Numbered from the stretch's first letter, positions 1 through 4,828 are shown. The stretch is 6,151 bases of DNA from Labilibaculum sp. (GCA_016743925.1 JADGFH010000377.1:1-6151), one strand, 5' to 3'. Notes: generated from the sequence alone by a model not told the origin. Made by a program: numbers and translations.

Positions 1-2
1 AT

Positions 3-1070
3 GTTTTATCTATTGATATTAATTCTCTTTTTGTAGAAATAAGCAAGACACTTGATTGTTCTTTAGATGAGATTTTGTTGGTTTGTGAGAACAGTTCTTT
101 TATTGATAATTTGTCTGTTAATGATGCTTACTTTTTTCAAATGAAGTTCTCATGTTTATCCTCTTTCGAAAAAATGGCATATCGGCTATTAAAAGAAGGT
201 GAAGAGAAGCCTATTCCCAGATATGAACTTGCAAGAAAGATTAATGAAAGACTAGTTGGGACAGATAGACATGTAACAGTAGGTAATTTAATTGCTCAGT
301 TAACGAGTCATAAAATATTTAAATGTCAAGGGAGGGGATCTTGGGTGCTTAAAGAGTGGGATGTGAATGTAGATAAAATTAAAGATGTGTTGGCTAAGTG
401 CTTTCGAATAAATAAAAAGCCCTTAAGTATTATTGAAATTCATGATATTCTATTAAATGTCTTTAAAAGAGACAATGTTAGTATTGAAACTGTGCGTCAG
501 AATTTAACTCGCCCTCATTTTTTTTTAATTAATTATGCTGGAGAAAGGAAGTATATTTCTAAAGAATATGCTAATGCTTACTCTGCCTTTTTGATATATA
601 GAAATAATTATAAGGTTAAGTGGCGGTTCGTTCTAGATATTTTAAATAAATATCCAAACCAAAGTTTAAGTGATCTGCTCACACATTGTACACGTGCTGA
701 TATAAAAGTTAGCATGCATGTGTTATCAAAATATTTATCTAATAAAGATTGGGTGAAGATAAGCTATGATGGTGTGAGAAAATACACTGTTGTTTCTAAT
801 TATGTTGAAATGATTGAGCTTGAAGAACAAGCTAAACCAGTCAATAAAATAAAGTTTTCTATTTTAGAAAAATTAGATAGGAATGATAAAAAACCATTGT
901 CTGATATAATTAAGTTCTGTGAGCTAAAGCACAATATGAACAAGCCATCCGCATATAAATTGGTAAGTCAAATGGAGGATGATAAGGAAATTAGTAAAGA
1001 CCTTATTGACAACAAAATTTATGGGAGAAAATGCCCAGCTCCCTCAGATTTGCAACCTGCCAGCCTTTAA
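3..1070 (+). CDS. 5'-partial protein with tandem winged-helix (HARE-HTH-like) units
   Basis: The frame is open from the left edge, so the gene probably begins outside the window; a TTG at 75 is an internal alternative start. At least 355 residues are visible (numbered from position 3). Residues 3-27 (ending KTLDCSLDEIL) look like the last helices of an XRE-type HTH. Residues 53-119 resemble HARE-HTH: an AYRLLKEG helix, PIPRYELARKI, and a wing ending GRGSWVLKEW. Three further units follow at about 125-188, 202-267 and 282-344. Each has a helix, a 'PLS' or 'QSLSDLL' turn and a wing such as GERKYISKEY or GVRKYTV. HARE-HTH modules are known from the RNA polymerase delta subunit and from some restriction and chromatin proteins, so DNA or RNA polymerase binding is plausible; no catalytic motif is seen. 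The last 12 residues (CPAPSDLQPASL) are encoded by a dispersed repeat, so the native C-terminus is probably lost. The gene looks more AT-rich than its neighbours, suggesting transfer. Function is unassigned. Confidence 0.7.
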   Translation, partial: VLSIDINSLFVEISKTLDCSLDEILLVCENSSFIDNLSVNDAYFFQMKFSCLSSFEKMAYRLLKEGEEKPIPRYELARKINERLVGTDRHVTVGNLIAQLTSHKIFKCQGRGSWVLKEWDVNVDKIKDVLAKCFRINKKPLSIIEIHDILLNVFKRDNVSIETVRQNLTRPHFFLINYAGERKYISKEYANAYSAFLIYRNNYKVKWRFVLDILNKYPNQSLSDLLTHCTRADIKVSMHVLSKYLSNKDWVKISYDGVRKYTVVSNYVEMIELEEQAKPVNKIKFSILEKLDRNDKKPLSDIIKFCELKHNMNKPSAYKLVSQMEDDKEISKDLIDNKIYGRKCPAPSDLQPASL

Positions 1071-1171
1071 TCAACATCTTGATGCTCTCACTCTTTTTTT
1101 AACCTTTCTCCTTTAACCTTTTTCCTTTAGTCATTTACCTTTCCCAGCTCCCTCAGATTTGCAATCTGAGG
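1033..1171. repeat. Dispersed repeat, copy A (REP-like palindromes plus CCTTT heptads)
   Basis: The segment from 1055 (ACCTGCCAGCCTTTAATCAA) through the following T-run is nearly identical to the one starting at 1273. It continues with four heptads of form NNCCTTT (1101-1128), then AGTCATTT, then the palindrome at 1151-1171. A damaged half palindrome (CAGATT TGC AACCTG, 1045-1059) lies at its left edge and forms the 3' end of the upstream gene. The layout suggests a REP/BIME-like intergenic element. No transposase is present in the window. Confidence 0.7.
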
Positions 1172-1198
1172 TGCTCAGAGTTTGAAATTTACAATTTC
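1151..1198. repeat. Pair of REP-like palindromes
   Basis: A perfect 9-bp stem, CCTCAGATT/AATCTGAGG with loop TGC (1151-1171), is followed 12 nt later by GAAATT/AATTTC with loop TAC (1184-1198). Both stems end in ATT before a 3-nt loop that starts with T, and a similar pair occurs at 1382-1428. Such paired palindromes resemble REP/BIME elements mobilised in trans by Y1 (REP-associated) transposases. That link is inferred from architecture only. No T-run follows, so they are not standard terminators. Confidence 0.65.
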
Positions 1199-1206
1199 AC
1201 ACTTGT

Positions 1207-1245
1207 TTCGGGGTCTCACTTTTTTGTTGAGGCTCCGAATAATTT
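1207..1245. repeat. Hairpin element of the TTCGG...CCGAATAATTT family, copy 1
   Basis: The arms TTCGGGGTCTCAC (1207-1219) and GTTGAGGCTCCGAA (1226-1239) pair through a T-rich loop with G-T wobbles, followed by TAATTT. The right arm plus tail (TTGAGGCTCCGAATAATTT, 1227-1245) is repeated exactly at 1490-1508. A relative with compensated arms lies at 3323-3359 on the far side of the hip operon. Confidence 0.6.
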
Positions 1246-1272
1246 CAAGACACCTGGCCGCATCTTTTTTCG

Positions 1273-1404
1273 ACCTGCCAGCCTTTAATCAACATCTTGA
1301 TGCTCTCACTCTTTTTTAACCTTTTTTCCTTTAGCCTTTGAACTTTCTCCTTTTTCCTTTAGTCATTTATCTTTCCTAGCTCCCGTAGATTTGTAATCTG
1401 CGGG
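1273..1404. repeat. Dispersed repeat, copy B (expanded heptad tract)
   Basis: This is the second copy of the element at 1055-1171. It has the same ACCTGCCAGCC start, the same TCAACATCTTGATGCTCTCAC core, and the same AGTCATTT-TAGCTCC-palindrome end. The heptad block is longer: AACCTTT, TTTCCTTT, AGCCTTT, GAACTTT, CTCCTTT and TTCCTTT (1318-1360), six units against four in copy A. The palindrome has diverged to CCCGTAGATT/AATCTGCGGG. Confidence 0.7.
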
Positions 1405-1447
1405 TAATGAGTTCAGGATTTCCAATCCATTTTTTGCATTCGCAAAA
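1382..1447. repeat. Second cluster of REP-like palindromes
   Basis: CCCGTAGATT/AATCTGCGGG with loop TGT (1382-1404) retains pairing through a T-G wobble. GGATT/AATCC with loop TCC (1416-1428) follows, then TTTTGC/GCAAAA with loop ATTC (1432-1447). The first two mirror the pair at 1151-1198 in order and in loop style, which supports a repeated unit rather than chance hairpins. Confidence 0.6.
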
Positions 1448-1479
1448 TCAGGACAAATCTGCAACAACACTGCGAAGAT

Positions 1480-1508
1480 TTCGAAAAAATTGAGGCTCCG
1501 AATAATTT
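1480..1508. repeat. Truncated copy of the CCGAATAATTT hairpin element
   Basis: The right arm and tail (TTGAGGCTCCGAATAATTT, 1490-1508) are identical to 1227-1245. The left arm is reduced to TTCG (1480-1483) joined by an A-run, so only a weak TTCG/CGAA stem remains. The copy ends 6 bp before the first hip operator, so repeat DNA abuts the TA control region. Confidence 0.55.
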
Positions 1509-1513
1509 TGTAG

Positions 1514-1621
1514 TTATACCCGAAAAGGTATAATGATACGAATTACCGTGTTTTTATACCCGATAAGGTATAATTAAGAAAAATATCGTATATTTATACC
1601 CGATAAGGTATAATGGTATAA
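1514..1621. promoter_or_regulatory. Three phased hip operators with embedded TATAAT
   Basis: Three 20-bp palindromes, TTATACC-N6-GGTATAA, lie at 1514-1533, 1554-1573 and 1594-1613. Starts are exactly 40 bp apart. All arms are perfect; the spacers are CGAAAA, CGATAA and CGATAA. A further right half-site, GGTATAA, lies at 1615-1621, eleven bases before the hipB ATG. Each right arm contains TATAAT, so a bound repressor would cover any promoter using it. E. coli HipB is known to bind several spaced palindromes upstream of its own operon, so these are most likely HipB autoregulatory sites. The exact transcription start is not resolved: a TTTTG at 1506-1510 could serve as an upstream promoter element. 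Confidence 0.8.
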
Positions 1622-1632
1622 ATATTACGCTC

Positions 1633-1836
1633 ATGTTACTATCCAAATTTTCAAAAGAAAAAAGAAAACTACTGAAGCTCACTCAGCAGGATCTTGCAGA
1701 TAAAGCAGGGGTTGGAATCCGATTCATACGCGATTTGGAACAAGGCAAGCTCACACTAAGAATGGACAAGGTCAACCAGGTCTTAAACTTGTTTGGTCAG
1801 GAGTTGGGACCAGTAACTGTAAATAAAAACAGCTAA
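1633..1836 (+). CDS. hipB: HipB-type XRE repressor/antitoxin component
   Basis: This 67-residue protein is essentially one XRE/Cro-C1 helix-turn-helix. The HTH runs from LTQQDLADKAGV (residues 16-27) through the recognition helix GIRFIRDLEQGK (28-39). The closing helix (MDKVNQVLNLFGQELGPV, 44-61) is typical of Bacteroidota HipB proteins. In characterised hip systems HipB dimers bind operator palindromes and the kinase. The ATG is chosen because it is the first in frame after the operator array. There is no Shine-Dalgarno site, as is usual for Bacteroidota. It is the first gene of a three-gene unit, with hipS starting 3 bp after its stop. In hipBST systems HipB mainly represses and augments neutralisation, while HipS is the antitoxin; that division of labour is inferred here. 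Confidence 0.88.
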   Translation: MLLSKFSKEKRKLLKLTQQDLADKAGVGIRFIRDLEQGKLTLRMDKVNQVLNLFGQELGPVTVNKNS

Positions 1837-1839
1837 GCC

Positions 1840-2160
1840 ATGCGAAAAGCAAAAGTTTACATGCACAACCAGTGGTCAGGAGTAATTGCTGAAAACGAAG
1901 AAGGCTTTGTATTTACCTACGAAGATGATTATTTGAAGTCAGATAATCCGGAATCAGTCAGCCTTACTTTGCCCTTAAGTGAAAAGCCATACAAGAGCAC
2001 AACGATGTTTCCATTTTTCGATGGATTGATTCCCGAAGGATGGCTATTGGATATCGCAGAGAAAAACTGGAAAATTCGCGAAGCAGATCGCATGGGTCTC
2101 TTAATGGCTTGTTGCAAAGATTGCATTGGCGCTGTTAGTATCATAGCCGAAACCAATTAG
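1840..2160 (+). CDS. hipS: HipS-like antitoxin (stand-alone HipA N-terminal subdomain)
   Basis: This 106-residue protein matches only the N-terminal subdomain of HipA (Couple_hipA/HipA_N type). It has a beta-rich start (KVYMHNQWSGVI), then SLTLPLSEKPY (41-51), the signature FFDGLIPEG (59-67), and CKDCIGAVSI (92-101) at the end. Full HipA continues directly into the kinase, but here a TAG stop ends the protein and another in-frame TAG (2182) precedes hipT. In enteropathogenic E. coli, HipS is this same fragment and inhibits HipT by inserting a conserved Trp (Trp65) into the active site. W68, directly after the PEG motif, is the candidate equivalent. The start follows hipB by 3 bp, indicating translational coupling. 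The alternative reading, a HipA gene split by a recent nonsense change, is less likely because hipT has its own start and N-terminal module. Confidence 0.85.
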   Translation: MRKAKVYMHNQWSGVIAENEEGFVFTYEDDYLKSDNPESVSLTLPLSEKPYKSTTMFPFFDGLIPEGWLLDIAEKNWKIREADRMGLLMACCKDCIGAVSIIAETN

Positions 2161-2202
2161 CTCTAAATGCTTTAAGGACTCTAGACACTTATAACTAAAA
2201 AA

Positions 2203-3159
2203 ATGAATACCACCTGTCTATACTGTTACAAGCCACTAAAGGAAAATCAAGTTGATTTTCACCCTGCCTGTTGTAAGAAAATTTTCAACACTAAAGAAGT
2301 GCCAAAATTGGACTATTCCGAAGATCAAATGTTGGAATTGGCTGATCAAGTCATCAAAAGCCAGATTGCGGTAACAGGAGTACAGCCCAAACTCTCTTTA
2401 GAGATTGCAAAGAATCCCGAAGATCAGAAAGAAAGACGCTTTACCATTGTGGGACTATGGGGAGGATACATCTTAAAACCACCAACAAAACAATTTCGAT
2501 CATTGCCCGAGCTGGAAGATCTTACCATGAATCTGGCAACGCTTTCTAAGATTGCCACGGTGCCTCATTCTCTAATTCGTTTAAATAATGATAAGCTTGC
2601 CTATATCACTAAAAGGATCGATCGAGTAGTAGGAAAGAAGATTCACATGGAAGATATGTGTCAGCTCACCGAAAGGTTAACAGAGTTCAAATACCGTGGA
2701 TCCTATGAGCAAATTGGAAAAGCCATTCAGAAATATTCTGCCAATCCGGGTTTGGATCTCATCAATTTCTTTGAGCAGGTGCTGTTTTCATTTCTAACAG
2801 GCAATGCCGACATGCATTTGAAAAATTTCTCCATGATTAATAATCCAGTATTGGGCTATGTATTAACACCAGCATACGATATGCTTTCTACAGCATTGGT
2901 TATGGAAGGTGATGATGAGGATTTAGCACTTACTCTTAATGCGAAAAAGAAGAAGATTAAACGTAAAGATTTTATTGCTGCCTTTGATCTGTTTAAGATT
3001 CCGGAGAAAACACAGGATAATGTTTTTGCAAAATTTGAGAAGACCATCCCATCTTGGTTTGATCTGATTGAAATCAGCTTCCTTCCTTCAGAAATGAAAG
3101 AAGCCTATGTTATTTTAATTAAAGATCGTGCTAGAAGGTTGAATTTAAAAATTGAATAG
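2203..3159 (+). CDS. hipT: HipT-like serine/threonine kinase toxin
   Basis: This 318-residue protein is a HipA-family kinase core lacking the N-terminal subdomain. A short Cys-rich module opens it: CLYC (5-8), then HPACC (20-24), suggesting a zinc-binding knuckle. The Gly-rich loop is TGVQPKLSL (58-66), the probable ATP-contacting Lys is in YILKPP (K92), and a conserved acidic residue lies in LPELEDLTM (101-109). The segment KIHMEDMCQL (146-155) follows. The catalytic motif is GNADMHLKNFS, with D203 as base and N208; the metal-binding Asp is D226 in PAYDML. The C-terminus is helical and complete (IKDRARRLNL). HipA and HipT kinases phosphorylate an aminoacyl-tRNA synthetase (GltX for E. coli HipA, TrpS for E. 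coli HipT) and stop translation; the substrate here cannot be read from sequence. The start lies 42 bp after the hipS stop in the same frame, with an in-frame TAG at 2182 excluding an upstream start. All active-site residues are present, so the toxin looks functional. Confidence 0.88.
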   Translation: MNTTCLYCYKPLKENQVDFHPACCKKIFNTKEVPKLDYSEDQMLELADQVIKSQIAVTGVQPKLSLEIAKNPEDQKERRFTIVGLWGGYILKPPTKQFRSLPELEDLTMNLATLSKIATVPHSLIRLNNDKLAYITKRIDRVVGKKIHMEDMCQLTERLTEFKYRGSYEQIGKAIQKYSANPGLDLINFFEQVLFSFLTGNADMHLKNFSMINNPVLGYVLTPAYDMLSTALVMEGDDEDLALTLNAKKKKIKRKDFIAAFDLFKIPEKTQDNVFAKFEKTIPSWFDLIEISFLPSEMKEAYVILIKDRARRLNLKIE

Positions 3160-3210
3160 GAAATATGGCGTTCTCTCCTCGGGCCTCGGCAAAAAGTTCG
3201 CCAGGGGTTC

Positions 3211-3296
3211 CAAAAATCCTTCTGCTTGTTCCGCTTGCTTTTTATGGTAGCGCTCTTTCTTTAAACAAGTAGCTGTACAAGCAAAAGGAATTTTCA
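3211..3296. repeat. Long imperfect inverted repeat downstream of hipT
   Basis: AAATCCTTCTGCTTGTTC (3214-3231) is the reverse complement of 3275-3292 at 15 of 18 positions. Inside it, GCTTG pairs with a CAAG-T-AGC segment, giving an 80-nt bulged stem. There is no clear T-tract at either end, so it is not a simple terminator, although as the first structure after hipT it could influence transcript ends. Confidence 0.5.
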
Positions 3297-3322
3297 CGGT
3301 ATTGCTACTCCAATTGCAAAAT

Positions 3323-3362
3323 TTCGGGTTTCCACTTTTAGTTGGGGACCCGAATTATTTTC
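3323..3362. repeat. Hairpin element of the CCGAATAATTT family, copy 3
   Basis: TTCGGGTTTCCACT (3323-3336) pairs with AGTTGGGGACCCGAA (3340-3354) around a short T loop, followed by TTATTTTCA. Compared with 1207-1245, the loop-side stem and tail are alike while arm bases differ on both sides, keeping the stem. It lies about 160 bp past hipT and mirrors the copies upstream of hipB. Confidence 0.5.
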
Positions 3363-3374
3363 AGCACTAGCTCT

Positions 3375-3477
3375 AAATGCCCGCAACCCTGTCACACTTT
3401 TCGCGCTCAACCACTCGTCGTTCACAGCAATTCCCGGCTTCCTTGTCTCGTGGTCTAAACATCAAGTGTAGGCATTT
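3375..3477. repeat. Nested inverted repeat of about 103 bp
   Basis: The outer arms are AAATGCC (3375-3381) and GGCATTT (3471-3477). The next arms are ACACTT (3394-3399) and AAGTGT (3464-3469), then ACCAC (3410-3414) and GTGGT (3450-3454). The left side carries a 12-nt unpaired stretch between the first two arms and the right side only 1 nt, so the folded form would be strongly asymmetric. Integron attC core motifs were not found at the ends. Confidence 0.4.
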
Positions 3478-3788
3478 CAATTCAACAGCAGTTGTGTATG
3501 ATAAATTAGTAGAACAAATCAGCCAAAAACCACCAGGCAAAAAAGCCTTCATTGCTCAATTTAGGCTCGCCTGCTAGGTCGGCCGCTATCGGTTTTTGTC
3601 ATCTTTTTTGAGAGGCCACGGACAGTACTTGCTCTTCGTAAAATAATGCTATCTCTACCAATAGGAATCTAAGCTCGAAAACGATAATTTATAGATTTCC
3701 ATTTTTTAAAAGGAGATACCACCGCATATTTTAACTCCATCGCAAGCTCTTTACCTACACACCTGGGCCAAGGGCAATGCCTCCCCAA

Positions 3789-3832
3789 TATGTTTCATGA
3801 TTAGATATTGTATTTATAAGGAATGAAACATA
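3789..3832. repeat. 10-bp inverted repeat with 24-bp spacer
   Basis: TATGTTTCAT (3789-3798) and ATGAAACATA (3823-3832) are perfect reverse complements. The intervening 24 bp are AT-rich. There is no T-run after the right arm, so it is not a terminator. It could be a divided protein-binding site or a remnant of a mobile-element end. Confidence 0.4.
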
Positions 3833-3863
3833 GCAAAATTTACCCCCACCCAGCCTCAAAAAA

Positions 3864-3940
3864 GCCGCCAAAAACCGCTGGCTGTCAATCACAAGTTCCT
3901 TGTTTTACTTGCCAGTCACGGCCTCCCACTCGCAGGCGGC
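3864..3940. repeat. Nested GC-rich inverted repeat
   Basis: The outer arms are GCCGCC (3864-3869) and GGCGGC (3935-3940). The middle arms are CTGGC (3878-3882) and GCCAG (3911-3915), and the inner hairpin is ACAA (3891-3894) with TTGT (3900-3903). The 77-nt element is much more GC-rich than the coding DNA around it. Its function is unknown. Confidence 0.4.
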
Positions 3941-4081
3941 TCGCACCCTGTAAGGCGCTGCAGCTCATCACCACCAACAAACCCCACCACCACCCATTTT
4001 TAATGCAGAACATTAAAAACAAAAAGAAATGGAAGATTAGCAGTAGTGTTTAAATGGAAAACTAGTCAGGATAAACTTTGG

Positions 4082-4102
4082 ATCCCTTAGTGGGGATTTT
4101 TT
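4082..4102 (+). terminator. Short rho-independent-like hairpin
   Basis: ATCCC (4082-4086) pairs with GGGAT (4093-4097) across a 6-nt loop, followed by a T-run to 4102. The stem is only 5 bp and no gene ends nearby (hipT stops over 900 bp upstream), so it may be part of the repeat-rich spacer rather than an active terminator. Confidence 0.4.
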
Positions 4103-4186
4103 CTCCTACCTGATAAACAAGTTATTCCCTTGTTAGTAGCAGAATAAACCTATTTCCCACGCACTAGCTTTTTATCGCTATCAGCA

Positions 4187-4272
4187 AGTCAAGGTCGGGG
4201 CCTTTGGTTTTATCCGATTTTTGATTGTTGTCGGTTCTTTTTGAAATAAAAAATCAGATAAAAACCTTGACT
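4187..4272. repeat. Long imperfect inverted repeat (86 bp)
   Basis: The outer arms AGTCAAGG (4187-4194) and CCTTGACT (4265-4272) are perfect. The inner arms GGTTTTATCCGATTTTT (4206-4222) and 4249-4266 pair with one mismatch and one extra base. An 11-nt unpaired segment (4195-4205) bulges on the left only. The combined arm length is too great for chance. It ends about 70 bp before the stop of the minus-strand gene, which is transcribed toward it, so it could also act on that transcript's 3' end. Confidence 0.55.
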
Positions 4273-4340
4273 GGATAACCCGCATCGCGGTAATTAGAAA
4301 AGATGTTTAACAGGGAGTAGCAAAAGATCTGTAGGTGAAT

Positions 4341-4790
4341 TTAGCCGTTGATGATTTCCAAAGCAATTTGCTTCCCCTGATTCTCAGCTTCAGCAATTTT
4401 TAGGCTCAGTTCTTTCTCCAGGCTACCTTGAATAATCTGATTAGTCACGCGATGTTTGGCAATTAGAATACAACCTTCAGTATCGGAATGTCGATTTCCA
4501 CCATGAAATCGAATACCCTTAAATTGGATTCCCAAGGCCTTCACACTTTCATCATTTTGATTGAAAATTAAAGGCATCATTCTCTCATACTTCGGACTAA
4601 AACTCAATTTGACTTGATATTGGTAGGCAGGGAGTGCTGTATGACCTTTCACTTTTATGCCAAAAGCTCGAACGGTATCCTCTAGGGTATAGCCAAAGAA
4701 ATGACCATCAATATACATTTTCCCCACAGTCGTTTGACTGGTGAATTCTTCTCGAATTATTCTTAGATGTAAAATATCATGTTCTTTCAT
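4341..4790 (-). CDS. DUF5675 family protein
   Basis: This 149-residue protein has the layout I recognise as DUF5675: an early T-V-G turn (20-23), TLED (35-38), G-x-TALP (49-54), then RFHGGNRHSDTEGCIL (94-109) with H96, N99 and C107. The family is common in Bacteroidota and some phages and has no established biochemical role. The H-G-G-N...D-T-x-G-C pattern recalls the His/Cys active site of L,D-transpeptidases (YkuD), so a cell-wall-directed activity is possible; this is inference. No signal peptide or membrane segment is seen. The ATG at 4790 is chosen over an in-frame TTG at 4808, which would overlap the likely promoter. It is divergent from the small membrane-protein gene at 4915, sharing a 124-bp control region. 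Confidence 0.8.
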   Translation of the reverse strand: MKEHDILHLRIIREEFTSQTTVGKMYIDGHFFGYTLEDTVRAFGIKVKGHTALPAYQYQVKLSFSPKYERMMPLIFNQNDESVKALGIQFKGIRFHGGNRHSDTEGCILIAKHRVTNQIIQGSLEKELSLKIAEAENQGKQIALEIING

Positions 4791-4799
4791 AATCAAGCA

Positions 4800-4828
4800 A
4801 TTATACAAATTGAAGCAATTGAGTGCAA
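4800..4828 (-). promoter_or_regulatory. Putative promoter of the DUF5675 gene
   Basis: Read on the minus strand, TTGCAC (4823-4828) is followed after 17 nt by TATAAT (4800-4805), extended as TATAATTG. That is close to the Bacteroidota TAnnTTTG box with an upstream TTG. Transcription would start only a few bases before the ATG at 4790, giving a very short or absent leader. Such boxes are common by chance in AT-rich DNA. Confidence 0.35.

Larger units (their letters stand above)
3160..4340. other. Gene-free, inverted-repeat-rich spacer
   Basis: Nothing in this 1.18-kb stretch looks coding. Short open frames at 3377-3577 and 3823-4053 have unlikely composition (Pro/Lys/His runs, no recognisable domain). 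It contains at least five imperfect inverted repeats, listed separately. Local composition is unusual: C-rich on the plus strand around 3840-4000 (runs of CCACC and CCCCACC) against AT-rich flanks. No transposase, integrase or tRNA is visible in it. It may be an accumulation of dispersed intergenic elements, a structured RNA region, or a decayed mobile element. Confidence 0.5.

Noticed and set aside
1514..1613. Three 20-bp repeats as a CRISPR array
   Set aside because: Spacers of 20 bp are too short, repeats are perfect palindromes placed at a promoter, and no cas gene is present; operators explain them better.
1929..2156. Minus-strand open frame opposite hipS
   Set aside because: It mirrors a well-supported gene, has no recognisable domain and no promoter; a shadow frame.
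2856..3047. Minus-strand open frame opposite hipT
   Set aside because: Lies within the kinase C-terminal region with low-complexity Phe and Ser runs; a shadow frame.
2158..3380. 13-bp direct repeat TAGCTCTAAATGC (2158-2170 and 3368-3380) as a target duplication around hipT
   Set aside because: A single 13-mer match is expected fairly often by chance in 6 kb, and a hipT-only insertion makes no sense with the operon layout.
3375..3477. Integron attC site
   Set aside because: Nested asymmetric arms fit loosely, but the RYYYAAC and GTTRRRY core sites are not at the ends and no integrase is visible.
3377..3577. Open frame of 66 codons in the spacer
   Set aside because: Composition unlike a protein, no start context, and overlaps the nested inverted repeat at 3375-3477.
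3823..4053. Open frame of 76 codons in the spacer
   Set aside because: Pro/Lys/His-rich low-complexity product from C-rich repeat DNA; its start codon is part of an inverted-repeat arm.
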